A stretch of 64,000 nt of DNA from Rhizobium aethiopicum (GTDB taxonomy: Bacteria; Pseudomonadota; Alphaproteobacteria; Rhizobiales; Rhizobiaceae): assembly GCF_900094625.1 (NCBI RefSeq), contig NZ_FMAJ01000013.1, positions 62,001 through 126,000 of the forward strand, given 5' to 3'. This document shows positions 58,138 to 64,000 of the stretch, in pieces (the stretch's first letter is position 1; each line of letters opens with the position of its first letter). The notes beneath the pieces are model-generated. The model did not search any database and was not told where the DNA came from. It saw nothing but the letters and a program-made list of their open reading frames with translations. Position numbers and translations under genes: made by a program.

Positions 58138-58830
58138 CTACGCCGGCACAGCCTTCTCGGTCCACCCGCTCGTCCACAATTCCCGCAGCCGGTCGCCGTG
58201 ACCCTTGAAGAAATCGTCGCTCGCCACGCAGTCCTCCACCCGGTCGCTGCGGAAATTGCGGATCGCCTGGCGCAGCTCGCACCAGGCGACGATATTGGCG
58301 GTCTGCGAATAATAGATCAGCGCGATCGGCTGGATCGTCCGTTCGCTGGCGCGGCCGAGTTCGTCGCGGTAGGCGAGCATTAGCTTGCGTTCGTCGCGGA
58401 TCGCCCGGCGCACGATCGCAAGGTCGATTGCAGCCGGCTGCGCGGTCGAGCCCCAGGCATAAAGCGCCTTGTTGTCCAGCGCCTGGCGCAACGGTGCCGG
58501 CACGGCGCCTGATATCTTCCGGTTGACCCGTCGGGCGGCCTGTTTCAGTTCCTCGTCGGCGGTGCGTTCGAGCAGCGCCAGCGACAGCACGATCGCCTCC
58601 ATCTCCTCGATCGAGAACATCAAGGGCGGCAGGTCGAAGCCCGGCCGCATGATGTAACCGATGCCGCGCCCGCCCTCGATCGGCACCCGCATCGCCTGAA
58701 GTGCCGCGATATCGCGATAGATCGAGCGCACGGTCACTTCGAGCGTCTCGGCCATAACGGCCGCCGTCATCGGTTTTCTGGCGAGCCTCAGGATCTGAAT
58801 GATTTCGAAAAGCCGCGAGGCCTTGCGCAT
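58138..58830 (-). CDS. YafY/WYL-family transcriptional regulator
   Basis: A 230-residue regulator: N-terminal HTH_11 domain (RLFEIIQILRLARKPMTAAV; TLEVTVRSIYRDIAAL), then a WYL domain (KLMLAYRDELGRASERTIQP, with AYRDELG in place of the usual WYL strand, and ELRQAIRNFRSDRV). ATG 58830. Divergent from the lysE-type gene. WYL domains bind nucleic acids or small ligands. The palindrome between the genes is its likely site. Confidence 0.9.
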   Translation of the reverse strand: MRKASRLFEIIQILRLARKPMTAAVMAETLEVTVRSIYRDIAALQAMRVPIEGGRGIGYIMRPGFDLPPLMFSIEEMEAIVLSLALLERTADEELKQAARRVNRKISGAVPAPLRQALDNKALYAWGSTAQPAAIDLAIVRRAIRDERKLMLAYRDELGRASERTIQPIALIYYSQTANIVAWCELRQAIRNFRSDRVEDCVASDDFFKGHGDRLRELWTSGWTEKAVPA

Positions 58831-58855
58831 TTTGCCCCTCCCATCCCCAACGCTC

Positions 58856-58873
58856 CTGACAATACACTGTCAG
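58856..58873. promoter_or_regulatory. Inverted repeat between WYL regulator and LysE genes
   Basis: CTGACA-6-TGTCAG, i.e. CTGACAATACACTGTCAG. It lies 26 bases before the regulator start and is a good operator candidate; similar ACTGTCAG dyads recur, from memory, in front of rhizobial YafY-type genes. Confidence 0.6.
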
Positions 58874-58960
58874 TTGGGTTTGCGTATAGAGCCGCCTATC
58901 GGATTGAAATCAATTGCGGTCTTTCGAAAATGGCCCGCGGAACTGAAGGCGGTAACTGAC

Positions 58961-59596
58961 ATGAACTACCATGAAAACCTCTGGCTCTTCTTCACCCTTC
59001 TCTTCGGCATCATCATCGTCCCTGGCATGGACATGCTCTTCGTGCTCGCCAATTCGCTGACCGGCGGTATCAGGCGCGGGCTGGCGGCAACAGGCGGCAT
59101 CATGGCGGGCGGGGCGGTGCATTCGGCCTATGGCGCGGCCGGCGTCGGCGTGCTCGTCACCATGCTGCCGCAGCTCTTCAACCTGCTGCTCTTTGCCGGC
59201 GTCGGCTATATGATCTGGATCGGCGTTTCGCTGATGCGCAGTTCGATCACCGTCGAGGCGGTCGGACCGGCGACAGCGCGCTCCGGCTGGCGCGCCTTCC
59301 GCCAGGGTGCCGTCACCTGTCTCGTCAATCCCAAGGCCTACATTTTCATGTTCGCCGTCTACCCGCAGTTTCTCAGGCCGGAATACGGACCTGTCTGGAT
59401 GCAGGGGCTGATCATGGGCACCATGACGATTGCAACCCAGTTCGCCATCTATGGCACGCTGGCGATGACGGCCGGCCGCAGCCGCGATTTGCTGGTCTCA
59501 AACCCGAACGCCACGGCCCTTGTCGGCCGCTGCGCCGGACTGCTGCTGGTTGCGGTCTCCGCGCTCAGCCTCTGGCAGGGCTGGAAAAGCGCCTGA
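58961..59596 (+). CDS. LysE-family translocator
   Basis: A 211-residue, six-helix exporter of the LysE/RhtB amino-acid type. Typical features: IIVPGMDMLFVLANSLTGG (in place of PGPdxxxv), GGAVHSAYGAAGVG, and NPKAYIFMFAVYPQF. ATG 58961 follows GAAGGCGG. Upstream in-frame residues read through the divergent promoter and are not used. Probably controlled by the WYL regulator. The exported amino acid is unknown. Confidence 0.9.
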   Translation: MNYHENLWLFFTLLFGIIIVPGMDMLFVLANSLTGGIRRGLAATGGIMAGGAVHSAYGAAGVGVLVTMLPQLFNLLLFAGVGYMIWIGVSLMRSSITVEAVGPATARSGWRAFRQGAVTCLVNPKAYIFMFAVYPQFLRPEYGPVWMQGLIMGTMTIATQFAIYGTLAMTAGRSRDLLVSNPNATALVGRCAGLLLVAVSALSLWQGWKSA

Positions 59597-59727
59597 GCCT
59601 CTGCTTATCACATTGTTTTTATGATGATCCGGCAAAACGTGACTGCCCGGACGCGTGGATTTTGTCATGCTCCCGGTGCAGATTGGCCTCCGGCTACCCC
59701 TGGCCGAGGAGAAATGGAGAGGAAATT

Positions 59728-60168
59728 ATGAATTGGAAAGCAGTAGCTGCGGCCCTGGCGATGGCCGGCATGGCCGCCGGTTCGGTGACCGCCGCCGACG
59801 GCACCCATGATTCGCGCGTTGCGCTGATGAAGCAGATCGGCGGGTCGGCTGGTGCGCTGGCAGCCATCGCCAAGGGGACCAAGCCCTATGATGCCGAAGC
59901 GGTGAAGGCGGCGCTGACGACGATCGCCGCAACGGCCAAGGTTTTCCCCGACCAGTTCAAGCCCGGCACGGAGACGGGCGACGAAGCGGCGAGCCCGAAG
60001 ATCTGGGAAAACATGGACGACTTCAAGCTGCGCGCCGCCAAGCTCTCCACCGACGCCGAAACTGCGCTGGCCCAGCTGCCGGCCGATCCTGCGGCCGTCG
60101 GCGCCACGGTGAATACGCTCGGCGCCAACTGCGGCGGCTGTCACAAGGCCTATCGCCTCAGCAAGTGA
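59728..60168 (+). CDS. Cytochrome c' (c-556 type)
   Basis: A 146-residue periplasmic four-helix cytochrome. Sec signal MNWKAVAAALAMAGMAAGSV then TAA; the haem site is CGGCHKAYR at the C-terminus, as in class II cytochromes c. ATG 59728 follows GGAGAGGAAATT. Class II cytochromes bind NO or serve as electron carriers. It lies 144 bases before the di-haem cytochrome gene, possibly one transcript with a stem-loop between. Confidence 0.92.
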   Translation: MNWKAVAAALAMAGMAAGSVTAADGTHDSRVALMKQIGGSAGALAAIAKGTKPYDAEAVKAALTTIAATAKVFPDQFKPGTETGDEAASPKIWENMDDFKLRAAKLSTDAETALAQLPADPAAVGATVNTLGANCGGCHKAYRLSK

Positions 60169-60209
60169 GCGATAGGCCGGAAAGCAACGCAAATGCTCTG
60201 ATACTGCAT

Positions 60210-60235
60210 CCGCGCCGGCCTTGTCGCCGGCGCGG
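60210..60235 (+). terminator. Strong GC stem between the two cytochrome genes
   Basis: CCGCGCCGGC pairs perfectly with GCCGGCGCGG, loop CTTGTC; followed by GTCGCCTTATTCT. Lacks a clean T-run, so it may be an mRNA-stability stem. Confidence 0.5.
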
Positions 60236-60312
60236 GTCGCCTTATTCTCCGCCTGCGCGGATCGATCGGGGGATCGATTTGCCTGGACATCTCGCAAAAG
60301 GGGAGGCGGCGC

Positions 60313-61227
60313 ATGGTCCGCGGGTTCATCCGGTTACTGCTCTGTCTGATCGGCCTTGCCGTGCTCGGTGGTGGCGCCTTCTATCTCGTCACCGCGCCCG
60401 ATCCGCTGCCGGAAAGCCATTGGGCGGGCCTCGGCGCGCCGGACCCGGCGAACGGCGAGATGGTTTTCTGGACGGGTGGCTGCGTCAGCTGCCATGCCGC
60501 GCCCGGTTCCGAGGGCGATGCCAGGCTGACGCTTTCAGGCGGTCTGGCGCTGAAGAGCCCCTTCGGCACTTTCCACGTGCCGAACATTTCGCCGGATGAA
60601 AAGGCCGGCATCGGCGCCTGGACGCTCGCCGAGTTCGGAAATGCGATGAAGCGCGGCGTCGGCCCCGACGGCCAGCATCTTTACCCGTCTTTTCCCTATG
60701 GCTCCTATTCCCGCATGAGCGATAAGGACGTCAACGATCTCTTCGCCTTTCTGAAGACGTTGCCGAAGAGCGCCAATGTCGTTCCGCCCCATGAACTGCG
60801 CTTTCCCTATAATATCAGGCTCGCGCTCGGCGGCTGGAAATTCCTCTATCTCAACGATCAGCCGCGCGTCGCGCTCACGAAGAGCGACGACAAGATCAAG
60901 CGCGGGCAATATCTCGTCGAAGGCCCCGGCCATTGCGGCGAATGCCATACGCCGCGCGATCGGCTCGGCGGCTTCCAGGCCGGTCTATGGCTCGCCGGCG
61001 CCCCCAATCCGGAAGGCAGGGGCCGCATACCCGATATCACCCCGGCCTCCGAGAGCATCGGCAGCTGGAGCGAGGCGGATATCGTAAACTTCCTGGAAAC
61101 CGGCTTCACGCCCGATTTCGATTCCGTCGGCGGCTCGATGGTCGATGTGCAGCAGAACATTGCCCGCCTGCCGGCCACCGACCGAGAGGCGATCGCCGCC
61201 TATCTGAAGGCGGTGCCGGGGCGTTAG
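60313..61227 (+). CDS. Membrane-anchored di-haem cytochrome c
   Basis: A 304-residue protein with one N-terminal membrane helix (RLLLCLIGLAVLGGGAFYLV) and two class I haem domains: CVSCH near residue 57 and CGECH near residue 210. The pattern resembles cytochrome subunits of periplasmic dehydrogenases (gluconate or alcohol type), but no dehydrogenase gene is nearby. Start ATG 60313 follows AAAAGGGGAGG. It may accept electrons with the c-556 protein; this is an inference from position. Confidence 0.9.
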   Translation: MVRGFIRLLLCLIGLAVLGGGAFYLVTAPDPLPESHWAGLGAPDPANGEMVFWTGGCVSCHAAPGSEGDARLTLSGGLALKSPFGTFHVPNISPDEKAGIGAWTLAEFGNAMKRGVGPDGQHLYPSFPYGSYSRMSDKDVNDLFAFLKTLPKSANVVPPHELRFPYNIRLALGGWKFLYLNDQPRVALTKSDDKIKRGQYLVEGPGHCGECHTPRDRLGGFQAGLWLAGAPNPEGRGRIPDITPASESIGSWSEADIVNFLETGFTPDFDSVGGSMVDVQQNIARLPATDREAIAAYLKAVPGR

Positions 61228-61251
61228 CAACTTTGCAAAACCGACGCCTCT

Positions 61252-61881
61252 TCACAGGGCGGTGGGACCCGGCATGAGATCATAGGGGTGGCGCCAGCCG
61301 GGCATGTTGCTGATCCGGTCTTTCCAGGCTGCGATAGCCGGAAAAGCACTGTGATCAATCCCGGTTTCCTCCGGCATGAAGACGTAGCCTGCCAGGGAGA
61401 GGTCCGCAATCGTCAGCCGGTCGCTGACCATGAAGGCGCGGCGTTCAAGGTGTTCGTCAACAATCGCATAGGCAGCTTTGGCCCTCAGTCTCAAAAACTC
61501 GACGACCGTTGTCTCGCCGCTCTTCTGCAGGCCGTACATGAATCTCAACGTCGCGTAATAGCTCGTGAATTTGTGGTTGTCGAAAAGAATCCAGCGCATG
61601 ATGTCGCGCCGTTCTTCGGCTGTCTGCGCCCCAAACTGCCCTGTCACCTCCGACAGATAGTCCAGGATGACTCCCGATTGGCTGATCTTCGTTTGCCCAT
61701 GTTCGAGCACGGGCGCCTCACCTTGTTCGTTTATGGTCTTTCGCCATTCTTCGGTGCGCGTTTCACCGCCCAGATAATCCACGAAAATGCTTTCCCACTC
61801 GATGCCGGCAAGCGCAAAGAAGAGCGCGACCTTGTAAGAATTCCCCGAGAGGGCGAAGCAATGGAGTTTGAAATCAGGCAT
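61252..61881 (-). CDS. Glutathione S-transferase
   Basis: A 209-residue GST. The N-terminal thioredoxin-like domain has LHCFALSGNSYKVALFFAL with Ser in the glutathione-contact position; then GEAPVLEHGQTKISQS (cis-Pro/ES-type motif) and a helical C-terminal domain with SDRLTIADLSLAGYVF. Class not certain. Start ATG 61881 with AAGGAGC upstream. Stress or xenobiotic role inferred. Confidence 0.88.
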   Translation of the reverse strand: MPDFKLHCFALSGNSYKVALFFALAGIEWESIFVDYLGGETRTEEWRKTINEQGEAPVLEHGQTKISQSGVILDYLSEVTGQFGAQTAEERRDIMRWILFDNHKFTSYYATLRFMYGLQKSGETTVVEFLRLRAKAAYAIVDEHLERRAFMVSDRLTIADLSLAGYVFMPEETGIDHSAFPAIAAWKDRISNMPGWRHPYDLMPGPTAL

Positions 61882-61946
61882 GAAAGCTCCTTATCAAAAC
61901 AAAGATTTAAGCGTTGACCCAGCGAACCTGAGAGACGTGAAGCGCT

Positions 61947-62441
61947 TTAAACAATCGACTGCATGTAACGCATACCGGTAACGGGACGCGGGGTGAAATC
62001 CAGCTGTTCGTAGAAGCGATGGGCCAGCACGTTGCCGGTCGCGGCGCTGACGGAGAGGTAGCCGCAGCCGGCATTGCGTGCGGTCTCGCGGGCGCGATCG
62101 ACGAGCAGCTGGCCGGTGCCGTGGCCGCGATGGCCATCGCGCACGAAGAGATGATGCAGGTCCATGCCGCGCTTGCCTTCCTGCGCCCTGTAAAGCGGCA
62201 CGAGAATGGCGTAGCCGATCAGCCCTTCGCCGGTTTCGGCCACAAGCGCGGTGATCCAGGGCAGCGGGCCGAACAGGTCGCGCTCCAGTTGCTCGGGCGT
62301 CGTGCCTGATGGGTCGCCGTGATGGGCGGCAAGCAGGGCGATCATCTCGTTGAGCTCGGGCAGGTCGCGCGGTTTGGCGCCGCGGATCGTCACCACCGAT
62401 GGGCGCATCAGTGAAATTTCGCTGTCTTCGATCTCGGTCAT
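61947..62441 (-). CDS. GNAT-family N-acetyltransferase
   Basis: A 164-residue acetyltransferase. The acetyl-CoA motif is LFVRDGHRGHGTGQLLVDRA, preceded by a MDLHHLFV strand and followed by SVSAATGNVLAHRFYEQLDF. ATG 62441 follows AAAGGACGCGAAGACC. Substrate unknown; resembles diamine/aminoglycoside-like GNATs. Its leader carries a long hairpin at 62487-62515. Confidence 0.88.
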   Translation of the reverse strand: MTEIEDSEISLMRPSVVTIRGAKPRDLPELNEMIALLAAHHGDPSGTTPEQLERDLFGPLPWITALVAETGEGLIGYAILVPLYRAQEGKRGMDLHHLFVRDGHRGHGTGQLLVDRARETARNAGCGYLSVSAATGNVLAHRFYEQLDFTPRPVTGMRYMQSIV

Positions 62442-62486
62442 GGTCTTCGCGTCCTTTGATAATCTGCCGTCAGGACGCTGCCGATA

Positions 62487-62515
62487 CAACAAAGCCGCCT
62501 GACGGCGGCTTGTTG
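62487..62515 (-). other. Long stem-loop upstream of the GNAT gene
   Basis: CAACAA(A)GCCGCC pairs with GGCGGCTTGTTG, loop TGAC: 12 bp with one bulge. On the - strand it is followed by TTTGTTGT-like sequence. It could be a terminator of an unseen transcript or a leader structure 46 bases before the GNAT start. Confidence 0.4.
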
Positions 62516-62718
62516 ACAATATGATCTGTCCGGCCGCCCTTTACAGGTACAGCCAAAAATACGAGCGGCTCTGGTGCGCGTTTTTGATCATGGAGCATCC
62601 ATCGTCGCAAACGCCAAGTTTGTCAATGGCAGATTGCGTCGCGCATCCGTCCCCGAAATGCCGCGCGAGCAGCAACCACGCCGAAACCCGGTCGATTGCA
62701 TCGCACGGCAGTGGCATG

Positions 62719-62738
62719 ATAGGGTACCCCCCTATACT
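62719..62738. promoter_or_regulatory. DmeR (CsoR/RcnR-type) operator
   Basis: ATAGGGTACCCCCCTATACT lies 16 bases before the dmeR start. It has the G/C-tract dyad between A/T-rich ends known for RcnR/DmeR/CsoR sites (ATAGGG and CCCTAT arms). Repression of dmeR-dmeF in the absence of Co/Ni is inferred. Confidence 0.7.
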
Positions 62739-62753
62739 AAATGAGAGTCGGCC

Positions 62754-63026
62754 ATGTCGCACACGACCCTGCAGAAGAAGAAGCTCATCGCCCGCATCAG
62801 CCGCTTGAAGGGGCAGATGGAGGCGGTAGAACGGGCACTGGAGGCCGAGCGCCCCTGCGGCGAAATCCTGCAGCTGCTCGCTTCTGTCCGCGGCGCATTG
62901 ACCGGGTTGACCGGCGAGGTGCTGGACGATCACCTGCGCGAACATGTGCTGAATGCCGGGGACGATAGGGCCAGAGCTGAGGCGGTCGAAGAAATCTCGG
63001 AAGTGTTGAGAACTTATATCCGCTAG
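62754..63026 (+). CDS. dmeR: Metal-sensing repressor, CsoR/RcnR family (DmeR-like)
   Basis: A 90-residue all-helical repressor. Family pattern: KKKLIARISRLKGQMEAVERAL, CGEILQLLASVRGALTGL, EHVLNAGDD. The ligand set His (SHTTLQ, residue 3), Cys in RPCGEIL and the downstream His residues fit the Ni/Co-sensing RcnR/DmeR branch. It lies 98 bases before the cation exporter gene, the dmeRF order known from R. leguminosarum. No good ribosome site apart from GAGAG. Confidence 0.9.
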   Translation: MSHTTLQKKKLIARISRLKGQMEAVERALEAERPCGEILQLLASVRGALTGLTGEVLDDHLREHVLNAGDDRARAEAVEEISEVLRTYIR

Positions 63027-63124
63027 CCAGAAAGTGTGAGGCGGCTTCCCTGGGAAAATTTGGGAAAACAGAAATTTGGGGCGGCTGAAAGCTGAACCGC
63101 TCGAGCGTGACGAAGGAGCCTGTA

Positions 63125-64000
63125 ATGAGTGCCGGAATCGACAAAGCTGCGATGAACCACCTGGAGCACGACCATGTGTTCCTCGGCGCCGACCACGCGC
63201 GCAACGAGCGGCGCATCTGGCTGGTGATCGCGCTGACGGCGGTGATGATGGTCGCCGAAATCGCCGCCGGCACCATCTACGGCTCCATGGCGCTCGTCGC
63301 CGACGGCTGGCACATGTCGACCCATGCCAGCGCTCTCTTGATCTCGGCGCTTGCTTATCTCTTCGCCCGCAGGCAGGCGCGCAATCCGCGCTTCACCTTC
63401 GGTACCGGCAAACTCGGCGATCTCGCGGGCTTCGCGAGCGCCATTGTCCTTGCCTTGATTGCCCTGCTGATGGCCTGGGAAAGCCTGCTGCGTCTCGCCA
63501 ATCCGGTGCCGATCGGTTTTGCCCAGGCGATCGCCGTCGCCGTCATCGGCCTTGCTGTCAATCTCGCCAGCGCCTGGCTGCTGGCAGGCGACAGTCATGC
63601 CGCGCACGGCCATCACGCGCATGCCCATCATGCGCATCACAGCCATGGCAGTCATGGCGATCATGCCCACCATCATGCAGGAGCCGGCGACAACAACATC
63701 CGCGCCGCCTATCTGCATGTGATGGCCGATGCGCTCACATCCGTGCTCGCCATCGCGGCGCTGACCCTCGGCAGCCTCTATGGCTGGCTCTGGCTCGATC
63801 CCATCATGGGCATCGTCGGGGGGCTCGTCATCGCCAACTGGTCCTGGAGCCTGATGAAATCGTCCGGCGGCGTCCTTCTCGACGTTGTGCCGGAAGGTGA
63901 GACGCTGCCGGGCGAAATCCGCGAGGCGATCGAGACCGAGGAGGATCGGATCACCGATCTGCATGTCTGGCAGGTCGGCCCCGGGCATCATGCGGCGATC
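63125..64000 (+). CDS. dmeF: Cation diffusion facilitator (DmeF-like), 3' end outside window
   Basis: CDF-family exporter of divalent metals (Co/Ni in characterised DmeF). 292 codons are visible, open to the window end. The N-terminus is soluble (NHLEHDHVFLGADHARNERR). Membrane segments follow; the first metal site is HMSTHASAL in helix 2 (D/H ligands in ALVADGWHMSTH) and the second is HVMADALTSV in helix 5. Between helices 4 and 5 is the histidine-rich loop (HAAHGHHAHAHHAHHSHGSH, more His following), typical of CDF proteins. Controlled with dmeR by the site at 62719. Confidence 0.95.
   Translation, partial: MSAGIDKAAMNHLEHDHVFLGADHARNERRIWLVIALTAVMMVAEIAAGTIYGSMALVADGWHMSTHASALLISALAYLFARRQARNPRFTFGTGKLGDLAGFASAIVLALIALLMAWESLLRLANPVPIGFAQAIAVAVIGLAVNLASAWLLAGDSHAAHGHHAHAHHAHHSHGSHGDHAHHHAGAGDNNIRAAYLHVMADALTSVLAIAALTLGSLYGWLWLDPIMGIVGGLVIANWSWSLMKSSGGVLLDVVPEGETLPGEIREAIETEEDRITDLHVWQVGPGHHAAI

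Overview
The window is chromosome-like DNA from a fast-growing rhizobium, most likely of the Rhizobium leguminosarum/etli group. This rests on high GC, protein families typical of Rhizobiales, palindromic intergenic repeats of the RIME type, and a dmeR-dmeF cobalt/nickel pair of the kind known from R. leguminosarum. The species is an inference. I see no tRNA, rRNA, CRISPR array or intact transposase.

Layout. 1-7.1 kb: the end of a PAS-type chemoreceptor, a glycerophosphodiesterase gene broken by an internal deletion, an alpha/beta hydrolase, a DNA-ligase-associated exonuclease with its ATP-dependent ligase, and a Tat-exported hydrolase. 7.5-14.8 kb: two tandem L,D-transpeptidase lipoproteins, a cold-shock protein, a small ribosomal protein S21, the ohrR/ohr peroxide switch, and a MarR regulator divergent from three small enzymes (DUF899, DUF1579, VOC). 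15.0-18.6 kb: two ABC-F ATPases between inverted copies of a 172-bp repeat; the downstream one has a short leader ORF and alternative RNA stems that look like a translational attenuator. 18.9-23.6 kb: a HerA-like ATPase, a glycine-rich protein, a Nudix hydrolase, a small secreted protein and a glucose-6-phosphate dehydrogenase.

23.7-31.0 kb: a LysR regulator divergent from a ureohydrolase, a spermidine/putrescine-type ABC importer and an Ldh-family reductase, which together suggest import and breakdown of a guanidino compound or polyamine. 31.2-35.6 kb: a methyltransferase (Tam type), a CorC/HlyC-type membrane protein, a cupin, decayed gene remnants, a DUF1127 protein and a YciI protein. 35.7-44.8 kb: an AraC regulator divergent from a nine-gene polyol operon with one sugar ABC importer, one medium-chain and three short-chain dehydrogenases, but no kinase.

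44.9-54.9 kb: an alcohol dehydrogenase, an aminotransferase of fold type IV, a cyclase-homology/TPR protein, a divergent second-type methionyl-tRNA synthetase behind what looks like a complete Met-codon attenuator, NAD synthetase, an MFS exporter, an NTF2-like protein, a 351-bp palindromic MITE-like element and a TauE/SafE transporter. 54.9-64.0 kb: a phospholipid-methyltransferase-like enzyme, superoxide dismutase, a metallophosphoesterase, a WYL regulator divergent from a LysE exporter, two c-type cytochromes, a GST, a GNAT acetyltransferase and dmeR-dmeF, the last cut by the window end.

The two signals I rate highest are RNA-level switches: the leader of the second-type metG gene (49.23-49.42 kb) and the leader of the ABC-F gene (16.54-16.77 kb). 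Both join a short ORF with mutually exclusive stems next to the controlled gene.
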